Shown in pieces: positions 1-9,900 of a stretch of 30,901 nucleotides of DNA; the stretch's first letter is position 1, and every line of letters begins with the position of its first letter. Source of the stretch: Candidatus Latescibacterota bacterium (GTDB lineage Bacteria > Latescibacterota > UBA2968 > GCA-2709665); NCBI GenBank assembly GCA_012271065.1, contig JAAXHE010000175.1, forward strand, positions 1-30,901, written 5' to 3'. The translations under genes were made by a program, and so were the position numbers. The notes under the pieces are model-generated. The model was not told the origin of the DNA. It was given only the letters and a program-made list of their open reading frames with translations, and did not search any database.

Positions 1-10
1 CATTACTCGC

Positions 11-1196
11 TTATTTAAGGACTAGCGTGATCAGCGACAAGCCCAGATAGCCACCGTACCAGTGGTTGGCTTCTATTGAGAAAAGACGGAAGCGATAGTT
101 GGACCATACTAAGAGCTGCCCTAAGGTCGGATCCGGAAAACCCGAGAGGTCGAACCCTTTATACAGTCGTACGTTTTCCCGCTCCAACCACATCGGAAGT
201 GTAAGATATGCGCCAAGGACCAGGCCTCCTGTCAGCAATAAGAGACTATGCCAACACACGTCACGTGTCGCACGGCGGTCTGTGTCGGTCCAGATCCGTA
301 TACACACGTAAAGCACGAAAAGTCCCGTGGCCCAGAAAGCGTATCCCGGATGTGTAAAGGCCAGCATACCAAGGGTTACGCCCCCTGCCATCGCACTCCC
401 CAACTTAAGCGTACGCGCCTTAAGACGCTCAAAGAAGTAGAACGGAAAGGGAAGCAGGGCATAAAACACCGAAAGTGGTAAACGCCCCATTATAAGGACC
501 TGCTGGGTGTGCCAGACACACATCACGTAGGCCATCGCCGCCATAAAGCCAGCTTGTCTGTTGAGGAGCGTCCTTACGAACAGGTACATCCCGATGCCGG
601 AAATCACATGGCTGACGCCCATTATGAACTTTAGTGAGAACTCCAGATCGGAAAAGAGCTGGTCGACCGCACCCGTCATGTAGAAAAAGAGAAAGCCATA
701 GAACTGGCAATAGGGACCACCCGCTCCAAAGTAATTCGTCCAGATTGGGATCTCACCCTGGGTGAACGCTTCGGAAGCAATCCAGGCGTAACCGATGTGG
801 AAGTTCACGTCGCCGCCCCATACAAGCCCTCCCCGAGCGAAATAATAGCGAGCGCAAAAACAGGCAGGCGATGATCAAAAGCAAAATTGTCCGCTTCTCG
901 GTCTCGAATACCATGCTCAGAAATGTCGACAGACGCTTTTTGCGCAATTCCAGCACGATGATGGTCACGAACAAGGCAACGATCAGGCCTGCCAAAATCG
1001 CATCCGACGGATCGAACTGTACATTCCGTTTTACGACCGGTACAAATATGGCTAAGCTATGGTACCACCTGGCCGGTGCAAGTACCGCGAACTTAAAGAG
1101 TGTCGTATACTGAAAATAGATTAGCAACGCGGCAAGCGCCGATAAGACGGCAATGATGTCACGCGGCCATTTGGCCAAGTCGGCTTTGTCACGCAC
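11..1196 (-). pseudogene. Polytopic membrane protein (GT-C / YfhO-like), frame-broken
   Basis: Two overlapping reading frames make one protein. The upstream frame starts with GTG at 1196, three bases after the TPR gene's stop, behind a good ribosome site (AAGGAAGG, about 1204-1211). It encodes roughly 118 residues with several hydrophobic segments, ending in CLFLRSLLF. After about position 840 the protein continues in another frame, as GGLVWGGDVNFHIGYAW and about 260 further residues rich in membrane helices. The first frame meanwhile runs into arginine-rich nonsense. One base change near 835-850 would rejoin the parts. The second part then meets TAA at 11-13, just after GGYLGLSLITLVLK. Proteins of this general kind, large membrane proteins with an acidic residue in an early loop, usually run several hundred residues longer, so this stop may be a second lesion. 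An activity in glycan transfer is inferred from the neighbours only. Sequencing or assembly error is a real alternative to gene decay. Confidence 0.6.
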
Positions 1197-1199
1197 CGA

Positions 1200-3413
1200 T
1201 TACCTTCCTTCGCGGATCTCCTCCAGCCACTGCCTAATCTGAGTGGCTTGCGGATGGTCGGGCTCCAGTGCCAATGTCTTCTCGAAATGAATCCTGGCCT
1301 GGTTGTGGAGGCCCTGGGCCTTGTAGACGAGGCCGAGATTCTTATGTGCCTGGGTATAGTCGGGTTGAAGTTCAAGGGCTCTTTCCAGGTACTGGATTCC
1401 AGACTCAAACTGGCCGATTCTGCTGTAAACGGCTCCGAGATTCCCGTACGTGACGGGATCGTCGGGCCGTAGTGCCACAGCTTTTTTAAGGGCTCCGATA
1501 GCATTGGCGTGTTGCCCTAAGTCGTTGTAAACCGCTCCGAGATTTGAATGGGTGTCGGCTTCTAGCGGATCCAACTCGCAAGCTTCTTCAAGGTGTTCAA
1601 CGGCTTTTTCAAATTGGCCGGTTTTTCTGTATATCGCGCCAAGGTTCAGGTGAGCAGAAACCAAATCGGGTTGGAGCGCGATGGCTTTTGTCGTGAATTC
1701 GATGGCCTTGTCGAACTGTCGCAAATCGTTATAGGCCGCGCCAAGATTCATATACGGAATCGGTAGCTCCGATTGAAGTTCGACGGCCTTGTGATAGTAC
1801 TCTACTGCAGTGGCGGACCGACCGATATCGCGGCAGATGTTGCCGACGGTTAGCCACCGATTGGGATTTGTCGGATCGGCATCGATCGATCGCTTGTAAG
1901 CGTGAAGCGCCTCAGCAGTGTTGTTTTGCCCGCGATGGAATTCGCCCAGGGTGAGCCAGCTGTTTACGGCGGAAACGCCGGTGAGCCGGGCCGCCAGATG
2001 GACGAATCGGGCTTCGGCTGTGCCGGCACTGGCATTAAGCCCGATCCAAAAAAGCGTATGGAACGCCGCCGACCCACACAAGATGAAGCTACAGTGGAAA
2101 AGTCGTTCACGAGCGCGGATGCTTGCCATGAGTGCGGTGGCTACCCATAGCGTCAGGGGTAGTGCCGGCAGGGAGAAAATGTCCCAGTCTCGAAACACGC
2201 CGATTTCCGGTCTCGCGAGAAACGTGAAGAAAAGAGGGAATACGGCCGCGATGAGGAGGAAGGGTTGATTTGGGAGGTCTCTCTTGCGAATCAGCACGCA
2301 GACCATACAAGCAACGGGGGCTGTAAGCATTTGTTGGTTCAGAAAGTCGAACAAATGCTCAACGGAAAATATCCGGTATTCCGAATGAAGGCCCGGTTCC
2401 GCAAATAGTGGCAGGAAATTTCTACCGCCCATCCGGTCCAGATATCCTTCGAAACCGATACCGCTCAACCCGAACATCACGGCGGTGCTGACCGGGACGC
2501 AAAAAAGGGCCGCGACGCTGGCGGACGTGTTTTTCCAGGATGAGACGGTTCCCTGCCCCTTTCGCCACGTGCGGTATGCGAGGAAGAGCAGGGACGGTCC
2601 GAACACGGCGAAAGCTTGGTGAAGGGCTAGCAGCACGCCTAACACAATTGCCGGGGCGTACAGGTGAAGGCGGCTTTTCTGTGTGTACACGCCCAAAAGG
2701 AGGTACAGCAGCAGGCCGGGCATGTAAAGGGCATAATTCTCCACGTATCCGAAGAAGAGTTGCATGTAACCCGTCGTGAGCAGGACGGCCAGGACGACGG
2801 ACTTTTCCAGTTTGTTTTTTCCAAGGGCAGAAGCGACCGGAAAGCTGAGCAGAACATAGAGTACGCCGGACGCATAGCTGTAGATCCTGTACGTGTTCTC
2901 CGGCGTTTCCCAGAAAACCCGACCCGCATGATGCAACGCACGGATGAACGCGAAGGTGAGCGGTGCCCGCGACTGATCCTGAAACGTATCCGCGCCCAGT
3001 TTTTGTAGCAGCAGATAACCGTCACCCAGGAAGTGGCGGGCCGAATGCAACACAACAAAGGCAGCCAGAGCAAGGGTTATTGCCAGCGTCCGGGTAATCC
3101 ACACACGACTGCCTTGGCCCCACAGCGCAAACGGGAGCGCATTCATCCATGAACGAATTCGAAGACGCAAACCGGGAATAAATAGCAAGACCGCCAGCAG
3201 AATGAAGAGTCCCTGGATGGGTCTGGACATATAGAGCAGAAAATCCACGCCCCACAAGGGAATAGACGGCCAGAGGAGAGGAAGGACGTGCAGACCCAGG
3301 AAAATGGCGGCGATGAGGGTGTGGCGTGAATTCGTGTGGAGTGGCTGATTCACTGGATGTAGTTCCGGTAAATCGGACCTGGCGCTAAGATCTTGACATG
3401 AACCCAAAGACAC
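1200..3413 (-). CDS. Multi-pass membrane protein with seven C-terminal TPR repeats
   Basis: The 737-residue product has two parts. Residues about 30-470 form some ten or more hydrophobic segments. Residues about 485-730 form seven consecutive 34-residue tetratricopeptide repeats, recognisable by recurring NLGAAY/NLGAVY helices and a proline at each repeat end (for example ALQPD, ALRPDD). A membrane GT-C-like domain followed by TPRs resembles the plan of eukaryotic TMTC O-mannosyltransferases and bacterial membrane/TPR proteins. The loop motif HFLGDGYLLL after an early helix carries the kind of acidic residue GT-C enzymes use, but a catalytic role is inference. The GTG start at 3413 overlaps the upstream GT2 gene by 29 bases and lacks a clear ribosome site. 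A GTG at 3353, just before NQPLHTNSRH, is an alternative start. The gene is followed after three bases by the broken membrane-protein gene, which suggests one transcript. Confidence 0.8.
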   Translation of the reverse strand: MSLGSCQDLSARSDLPELHPVNQPLHTNSRHTLIAAIFLGLHVLPLLWPSIPLWGVDFLLYMSRPIQGLFILLAVLLFIPGLRLRIRSWMNALPFALWGQGSRVWITRTLAITLALAAFVVLHSARHFLGDGYLLLQKLGADTFQDQSRAPLTFAFIRALHHAGRVFWETPENTYRIYSYASGVLYVLLSFPVASALGKNKLEKSVVLAVLLTTGYMQLFFGYVENYALYMPGLLLYLLLGVYTQKSRLHLYAPAIVLGVLLALHQAFAVFGPSLLFLAYRTWRKGQGTVSSWKNTSASVAALFCVPVSTAVMFGLSGIGFEGYLDRMGGRNFLPLFAEPGLHSEYRIFSVEHLFDFLNQQMLTAPVACMVCVLIRKRDLPNQPFLLIAAVFPLFFTFLARPEIGVFRDWDIFSLPALPLTLWVATALMASIRARERLFHCSFILCGSAAFHTLFWIGLNASAGTAEARFVHLAARLTGVSAVNSWLTLGEFHRGQNNTAEALHAYKRSIDADPTNPNRWLTVGNICRDIGRSATAVEYYHKAVELQSELPIPYMNLGAAYNDLRQFDKAIEFTTKAIALQPDLVSAHLNLGAIYRKTGQFEKAVEHLEEACELDPLEADTHSNLGAVYNDLGQHANAIGALKKAVALRPDDPVTYGNLGAVYSRIGQFESGIQYLERALELQPDYTQAHKNLGLVYKAQGLHNQARIHFEKTLALEPDHPQATQIRQWLEEIREGR

Positions 3414-4212
3414 ATCTAGTCAACCAGTATCTGGGAGACTTGTAGTGCTTTTGGGCGAAATAACGAAGGCTTTCAAACAGCATCTTCTTTCGAGGACGCG
3501 GCACAGGAGATTTACCACCGTAGTGTACGATTGGACCCTCGGGAAAAAACCAGCACTGGAATCCGAGTTGGCCGACCCTGTAACACAGATCGACGTCTTC
3601 GCAGTACATAAAATAACCCTCGTCGAACCCGCCTGCCTTCCTGAAGACGTCACTGCGGATCCACAGAAAAGCGCCGGTGACCCAGTCAACGCGGCGAGAT
3701 TCATTGTAGCCGGACCAATGTTGATGAGAAAGCCTACCGAGAAATGGCCTGGCCGGCGGGACGTGTCTGAGGAGACGACCCGTTCCCATGCTGAAAAGCG
3801 AGGGTAGCGATCCCGAAGAACGCTCGAATTCGCCTCGGTCGTCCAGGACTGCACCCCCGGCGACTCCGCACCGGGGATGGTCCTCGAATCTCGCCAACAT
3901 CGGCGATAAACTGTCCTCGCAGAGTATCGTATCCGGATTCAGGAAGAGCAGAATCGGCGCACGGCTATGCCCGGCGCCGATATTATTCGCCTTGCCGAAA
4001 CCGACGGTTTCTTCCAGTCGCACCAGTTTCACGACCGGGAACATACGCCGTACCAGGTCGGCTGAACCATCGCTGGACCCATTGTCCACGACCACGACTT
4101 CAAGTGATTCGTAAATACTCTGTTTCTGTAGAGACTCGAGACATGGCTTTAGCCATTTCCATGTGTTTACGCTGACAATGATGATGGAAAGCAATGGTGC
4201 TGAATCAGACAA
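3385..4212 (-). CDS. Family 2 glycosyltransferase (rhamnosyltransferase-like)
   Basis: This is a 275-residue soluble GT-A fold enzyme. The N-terminal LLSIIIVSVNTWKWLKPCL and VVVVDNGSSDGSADLV are the nucleotide-sugar binding strand and loop of GT2. LFLNPDTIL supplies the metal-binding acidic position, and WVTGAFLWIRSDVFRKAGGF followed by FMYCEDVDLCYR is the acceptor-side signature typical of WbbL/RfbF-type rhamnosyltransferases. No membrane helix is evident, so it probably acts at the inner face of the membrane on a lipid-linked glycan. The start is TTG at 4212, supported by AAAGG about eight bases upstream. Its end overlaps the TPR gene, consistent with translational coupling. The donor sugar cannot be read from the sequence. 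Confidence 0.88.
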   Translation of the reverse strand: MSDSAPLLSIIIVSVNTWKWLKPCLESLQKQSIYESLEVVVVDNGSSDGSADLVRRMFPVVKLVRLEETVGFGKANNIGAGHSRAPILLFLNPDTILCEDSLSPMLARFEDHPRCGVAGGAVLDDRGEFERSSGSLPSLFSMGTGRLLRHVPPARPFLGRLSHQHWSGYNESRRVDWVTGAFLWIRSDVFRKAGGFDEGYFMYCEDVDLCYRVGQLGFQCWFFPEGPIVHYGGKSPVPRPRKKMLFESLRYFAQKHYKSPRYWLTRCVFGFMSRS

Positions 4213-4256
4213 AACACGCGCCTTTGATCAATTTCAGGTGTCGTTTGCGGATATAC

Positions 4257-4899
4257 TCAGGTTTGAGGATTGGCTGATTCCAGTCTGGCGGATTCCATGC
4301 CTCCCTCGTTGCCCTCGCTCGTCCTCGCCTTCACTGTCTTGAGTTGAAACACGATTTCCCTTGCGGGGATGATACCGGAAAAAAAGGCCTCATATAACTC
4401 GGGATAGACGTTTGCCAAACGCTCGATGCCAACCCACGCAAATACCCTGTTGAATCTCAATCTTACGTAGAGCTTGCGGAGCCTTGTTGGCCCTCTGGTC
4501 CTGAGTCTGATCGGACCGGGTTTGTACAGAGTACTCAGAATTCTGTACAAGATCCCGCGTCTGCCGTCGCAAAACGAGAGGTAGTCAAAGGTCCGGCAGG
4601 CGAAATGATGGCAATGGGTGGGGTCGGCGTAGGAACCGGATGACGAAAAGTGAGGCGTAGCGCCGTGGATGATGGCGCCGTCGTCGGTAATCCTGCCTAT
4701 CTCCTCCATCAGATGAACCGTATCCGGTATGTGTTCGATAACCATGGATAAGCGTCACCTTCTCAAACACATTGTCTCTGAAAGGCAGGCGTGGGCCGCA
4801 CAAATCCGCCACGACGTCCGCGCTGGATCCGCGCCAGATATCCAGACCGATCGCACCCGGTGATTTCTTGAGGCCACATCCGAGATCGAGGCTCTTCAT
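4257..4899 (-). pseudogene. SAM-dependent methyltransferase, single-base frameshift
   Basis: The first frame begins MKSLDLGCGLKKSPGAIGLD, a class I methyltransferase SAM-binding motif (LDLGCG, residues 4-9). It runs through FEKVTLIH and then becomes nonsense. The continuation is in the next frame, starting VIEHIPDTVHLMEEIGRI, which is the expected motif-II region (compare HVLEHIPD in this family), then TPHFSSSGSYADPTHCHHF. Removing one G from the pair at 4742-4743 on the minus strand gives KVTLIHVIEHIPD in a single frame of about 213 residues, so the break is located to the base. In known relatives such proteins methylate sugars or act in glycan loci. Here it follows the GT4 gene at 4931 and precedes the GT2 gene. 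Either the gene is dead or the read has an extra base. Confidence 0.75.
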
Positions 4900-4930
4900 T
4901 TCTTGTTCCCTTGGACGCGGTGTCGATTTC

Positions 4931-6112
4931 TCAACGATGTTCAGGCAATCTTCCCAGCAACTCTTCGTACACCCGAATGCTGTCGCGCGCGATTTGAGCC
5001 CAGGAAAGCTGGTGCCGGGATATCTGAAGGGATTGCTCGCCGTGTTTTTTTCGAAGGGTGGGATTCACCACATAGTTAAGCATCGCGCTCGCGAGGCTGG
5101 AACAGTCGTCATCCTCAAACTTCAGGCCGTTATCCCTCTCAACCAGATAGGCTGTTGCGAGATGGTCCGGCGCGATGAGGGGGCGGCCAACGCCGAGGAT
5201 CTCCTTCATTCCGCCGAGTTTTCCGGGCATGACCCCAACGTCTGCCGCATTGTAGACTGCGCACAGGTCCTTTTCGGCCATCCACTTCAGAAAAATCACC
5301 ACGTCGGAAATGCCCAGATCTCTTGCGAGTGCGTGGAGTTGCGCTTCGTATTCGGGAGTACCTGAACCTGCAATCACCAGTCTTGTTGCCTGGTGACTGC
5401 GGTGCACGTCCGCAAAGGCTTTGAATAAGAGTTCAAATCCCTTTCCCGGGGTGAGCCGTCCGGAGGTGACAAATATGCAGACGTCGTCGGAAATGTTCAA
5501 TTTGCTTCGCCAGGTCTTCCGCTCCTCAAGGTCGGGATAAAATGACTGAGTATTAATACCCAGCGGGAGCAGATGGACGCAATCCGGCCGTGCCGCGTAC
5601 ACTTCTTTCACGAACCATTCGGCGAATGGATTGGACGTGAAGATCCTGTCCCCAAGACGGCCGATCTTTCGACACACCTGCTTTCCAACCCCGAACCGTA
5701 TGATGTTGCCCGGTCCGGACGGAAGATTCCCGTTGTCCGAATGGTCATCGCCGACGTGGACGAAGAACGGACGTTTGGACAGAACCTGAAGTACCGGAAA
5801 GAACCTGAGACCGTGGGTGTTGACCACGTCCGGTCGGATTCTGTAGATCGTCCGATTCAGTTTTCGGATATACACCTGTGCGCGGCTCTTGACAGGCACG
5901 AATGAGGGTAACCTCCAGATTCGCACCGAGTCTTCGCGGTATATTCCCTGTGGCAACCGGCCCTTTGAATCGGGATATTTCTTCGGGTGCGGCAGGCGAT
6001 CGCTGGTCAGGATCCACACGTCGTGACCCAGTTTTGCCTGTTCGTGAGGCAGGATATTTTCCTGGTAACTCAGACCCGGAATATAGAATTGATTTACATG
6101 GACAATTCGCAT
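4931..6112 (-). CDS. Family 4 glycosyltransferase
   Basis: This is a 393-residue GT-B enzyme if started at the ATG at 6112, giving MRIVHVNQFYIPGLSYQEN. That is the standard N-terminal strand-loop of GT4, in which the substrate loop follows the first strand. The open frame continues 35 codons further upstream, but those residues look non-coding and run through the divergent control region. The C-terminal donor domain starts near IFVTSGRLTPGKGFELLFKA and includes RLVIAGSGTPEYE and YNAADVGVMPGKLGGMKEIL. The usual E-x7-E pair of GT4 is only half present: the second glutamate is in MKEIL and the first is missing. No membrane helix is evident. It is the first gene of the leftward glycan cluster and is divergent from the gene at 6220. 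Confidence 0.85.
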   Translation of the reverse strand: MRIVHVNQFYIPGLSYQENILPHEQAKLGHDVWILTSDRLPHPKKYPDSKGRLPQGIYREDSVRIWRLPSFVPVKSRAQVYIRKLNRTIYRIRPDVVNTHGLRFFPVLQVLSKRPFFVHVGDDHSDNGNLPSGPGNIIRFGVGKQVCRKIGRLGDRIFTSNPFAEWFVKEVYAARPDCVHLLPLGINTQSFYPDLEERKTWRSKLNISDDVCIFVTSGRLTPGKGFELLFKAFADVHRSHQATRLVIAGSGTPEYEAQLHALARDLGISDVVIFLKWMAEKDLCAVYNAADVGVMPGKLGGMKEILGVGRPLIAPDHLATAYLVERDNGLKFEDDDCSSLASAMLNYVVNPTLRKKHGEQSLQISRHQLSWAQIARDSIRVYEELLGRLPEHR

Positions 6113-6175
6113 GTGTATTCTCAAACAGATAGGTTTATATTCATCACAGAGGTTGCAAGGCCTGAATCTCACGTA

Positions 6176-6204
6176 TTGACTATGCCACGTCCGCGCTGTA
6201 CACC
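6176..6204 (+). promoter_or_regulatory. Candidate promoter for the SAM-binding gene
   Basis: In the 107-base divergent gap 6113-6219, TTGACT (6176-6181) is followed 17 bases later by TACACC (6199-6204). The first hexamer matches the sigma-70 -35 consensus in five of six positions; the second is weak. AGGGA at 6205-6209 is a plausible ribosome site for ATG 6220. On the other strand a TATAAA lies near 6132-6137 with no well-spaced -35. Confidence 0.25.
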
Positions 6205-6219
6205 AGGGATATACCAACC

Positions 6220-6963
6220 ATGAAGATTATTCGTCCAATTAACCAGGGAGGCAGATGGGGCCTCCGGCTGTACAAGTGGTTCGGCCTCTCCCTGCTGGCT
6301 TTATCAAGGTCCTTACAGCATCCTTCCGCGATGTATGTCCAGGAAATGTTGTACGAGCGCCTTTTTTCCAATGCGCTGAGTCGATTTCAACTGGAGAACC
6401 GGTACTATCCGACCGGAGTTGCCGCCAATTTCTCGCTTATGTACATCCTTCTTCGCTGTATGACAGAACTCCCGGTGCAGCGGGTTGTCGAACTCGGCTG
6501 CGGCCAGTCCACGTTGTTGTTTGACGCATTGCGGCAATTGCGACCGTTCGAGATCACCACGTTGGAGCACGACCGTGAGTGGGCACGCAGGATTCAATGC
6601 CAGGTTAAGCACGAGATTATCTGCGCGGGCCTGGTCGAACGTGTCGTACTGGGACGAAGGACCCTTGTCTACGATACCGACGCCGGTCTCGACGCCTCAC
6701 TCGACCTGCTTCTGGTTGACGGCCCGCAGGGTAGTTCGAGACGCTCCCGTTGGGCTGCGCTCCAATGGATTGAGAATCGTCTCGGCGACGACTTCCTCGT
6801 CGTTTTCGACGATGCGGAACGGCGCGGCGAAATCGACACAATTGAAAAGACGCTCAGCCTGCTCAGGGCACAGGGACGGACATTTCGTACCAGGTTTTAC
6901 AAGGGCCTTAAATGGCAGTTTGTTATCGCGTCCGGCAACCTCACCCCGGCAACCCACTTTTGA
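6220..6963 (+). CDS. Class I SAM-dependent methyltransferase-like protein
   Basis: The 247-residue protein has a Rossmann methyltransferase core. VVELGCGQSTLLFDAL (residues 89-104) is motif I, TTLEHDREWARR (113-124) is the post-strand-2 acidic motif that holds the SAM ribose, and LDLLLVDGPQGSS followed by DFLVVFDDAERR are later strands. The first 75 residues are a family-specific extension without clear membrane character. It is the only rightward gene in the left half, convergent with the addA-like gene (25 bases between stops) and divergent from the GT4 gene. Similar stand-alone methyltransferase-like proteins occur in polysaccharide loci, so glycan modification is a reasonable inference. 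The acceptor is unknown. Confidence 0.75.
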   Translation: MKIIRPINQGGRWGLRLYKWFGLSLLALSRSLQHPSAMYVQEMLYERLFSNALSRFQLENRYYPTGVAANFSLMYILLRCMTELPVQRVVELGCGQSTLLFDALRQLRPFEITTLEHDREWARRIQCQVKHEIICAGLVERVVLGRRTLVYDTDAGLDASLDLLLVDGPQGSSRRSRWAALQWIENRLGDDFLVVFDDAERRGEIDTIEKTLSLLRAQGRTFRTRFYKGLKWQFVIASGNLTPATHF

Positions 6964-6988
6964 ACAGACTCCAGTCCCGATCGACCGA

Positions 6989-9900
6989 TCAATCTGTCCG
7001 CTTGACGGTCTCTATGTGATCCAGGCCCAGAAATACGATGTGCCCGGTTTTGGCGCCCGTCGCCTTCAGGTACAATCGCACCTGTTCCCGGTACGACTGG
7101 ACCTGCCTCTCCCTGAGACTTGCGTCGCTCTTCCAGTCCACCACCACGTCGATGTCGCCCCTGGCATCGAACGCGACGGCATCCGCGATGCCCGCGGTAA
7201 TGGCCATGTCCCGGCCGCTCACGTCGCCGCCATAGACCCAGTACTCGGGGACCAGACGCGGACGGAGGGCCGCAATCTCCGGACGTATCAGAGTACGGGA
7301 AACCATTTCCGCCATTCCGGCGCTGGAAATCCGGTGCGAGGCATCCGGTGAGTCTTCAAGCTCCTGCTGGGCAATGAGTTCTGCGGCTCGAGCCCGAACG
7401 TTGGCTGCCGCATCCCCTGTTTCTCCCGTGAGCACTTCCTCCATCAGCTTGTGAAGGATCAGGCCGCGTATCAACGCGTGATTGTCGGTGTTCGATCCAA
7501 CGGGCTCCTCGCCGGCTTCCTTGGCCTCCTCCTCACCCGCATATACGGCCGGCGGCACTTCTGCTTCGGTCTGCTCCGCGTCCACGTGACGGCTGGGCCG
7601 GTGCCAGGTGATCGTCCGCCTGTTGTCGGCAATGGCTGACGCCTCCTCCAGCCATGTTTCCGGGTCCTGCCTGTTTGTGCCCGTGTCATCCTGAACCGCA
7701 TGCGCCCTTTCAAGACGCTCGGCGTCGAGGGCAGGAAGCCAATCCACGTCGATGTCGATCAGGCTCATCCAGTCGCCATCCACGCGTTCGCTCTGCCTGG
7801 GCAAAAGCAGGAGGTCCCGCGCGCGGGTCAGCGCCACGTACCACAGACGCACGCGCTCCAGGTTGAGTTCTTTCACCTCCTCCAGCATGGTCTCCGCATA
7901 TTCCGAACCCGCAAAATCCAGTACCTTGAAATGGACGCTGTCGTCCCGGCGTCTGTAAAGAAAACCCTCCTGGTGCCTGAGTCCGGTTGTGGAATTGATG
8001 GGAATGACGACAGGCCATTCCAGGCCCTTGGCCGAATGCATGGTGATAATGGAAACGGCATCCGCCGCCGCGTCGTGACGGCCCTCCACCTGGTCTTCCG
8101 CGTCTTCCCACCGCTGCCAAACCGCACGGGCGAAGTCCTCAATGCCTCGCGTTGCGTAGGGACGCGCCATTTCCAGCAACAGGTCGACATTTCCAAGCGC
8201 GCGCTGGGCGCCTCCTTTGTGGCGTGCCATGAGAATCGGGCGAACATGCAGCGCCTCGACCGCTTCCGCCATGATCTGGTAGGGCGTGTTGCCGCGGCGT
8301 TTTCGACGGAGGTCCTGCAGGACATGCAGCGTCTGCGCCAGGACCGGGCTGGTGACCAGCGACGGGTCCGTGTTGACGTCCAGGTGGACGCTTCGGTCCG
8401 GGTCCACCGGCAATGCCAGAATCTCGTCGGCAATCTGTTCATCGGAAAGGCCGACCAGCGGCCCCCGGACCAATGCGCCGAACGCGAGCGAATCACGGGC
8501 ATCGGCGACTGTTCTGGCCACCGCGATCAGGTCCTGGACCTCCTGCCGCCGGAAGAACCCCTTGCCGGCCTGCGTGGCGATGGGTATGCCGTTTTCCTCC
8601 AGGGCCCGCTCGTAAATCCAGAGGCTGGTTCCGGTGGGGGCGAGCAGGGCGATGTCGGAGGCCTTCGCGGGCCTCGTTTCCCCGCTGTCCGCGTCGTACA
8701 CGGGATAAGACCCGATCAGCCGGGCTACGATTTTGGCAACGACAATGGCTTCCTCCTCGCGGACGCTCTCGACAATCAGCTTACCCCTGGAGGTTTTGTG
8801 TTCGTCGCCAAGTGGTATATCGAAGGCCGCGACGCTGGCGCCGTCGCCCGCGTCGCGCGTTGACGTCAGCGGGGTGAATCCGGGTTGTCCCCGCTCTGCG
8901 CCCAGCAGGCCCTCGAAGTGGCGATTCACGTAATCCAGTATTGGCGCCCGCGACCGGAAATTGGCAGTAATACTTAGAATGGACGCCGGGTCGCGCTGCG
9001 AAAGCGCGTCCCGAGCCGTGAGGTACGTCTGCACGTCCGCGCCGCGGAACCGGTAGATCGCCTGCTTGGGGTCGCCCACCAGGAAGAGCGCGCCCGGACG
9101 AATCACGCGTTCCTGCCATGGTCGCCCGGGGTCTCCATCACCGGCCAGTTGCCAGATGATTTCGGCCTGAAGCGGATCGGTGTCCTGGAATTCATCCACG
9201 AGGATGTGTGTGTAGCGCCCGGACAGAGCGCGGCGGATCGATTCCTGTTCCCGCAGGAGATCCCTGGCCAGGTACAGCAGGTCGTCGAAATCGAGCAGCG
9301 CCGCGTCGCGCTTGAATTTGCTGTAGAGCTCGCGGATTGCATTGAATTCGGCAATGAAGCTGCGGAATGCGACGTCGCCGAGCGTGCTGCAGAATTCGGC
9401 GTACGCCTCGTTGCACGCTCCGTAAAGCGCCAGTCCTGCCTCATAAAGCTGTTCTCCGTCGGCGGCGCTCCGTCCGGCGGTTTTCGCCGCCGTTCTCCAC
9501 TTACCCTTGGCGCGCCACTGCCTGAAGCCGCGCTCGCCCTTCCTGCAGGCGTCAGGGGGACTGTGATGGAGGAGTTCGGCGAGGTGTTCCGCCGAAATCC
9601 GATCCGCCCAGGGCTCGCCCATCTTCTCCACGGTGCCCAGGAGATCATTCGCAATGGCGGCGGCGCCGGGTTCCTCAATTCCCGTGCCGTCGTACCAGAC
9701 CGCGAATGCGCGCGCGGCGTCGACCAGCTTTGTATGGGCTTCCCTGTCGATTTCGTAATCCGCGGCTCTCGCCGTGCGGTGCTGTCTCAGAAAATGGGCC
9801 GTGTCCCGGATCAGCCGCAGCGTCTGGTCCGGCGATTTCTGCAGGAGAGAGGCGAAGAGGTCCTCCCCTTCGTCGCCCGGTTGCCGAATCGGGGGTATGC

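Noticed and set aside
6964..6988. GATCG/CGATC stem between convergent stops as a terminator
   Set aside because: A 5-bp stem with a 2-base loop and no T-run is too weak.
7700..8863. Long plus-strand open frame across the addA gene
   Set aside because: It is antisense to clear helicase motifs in the GC-rich third-position shadow of addA.
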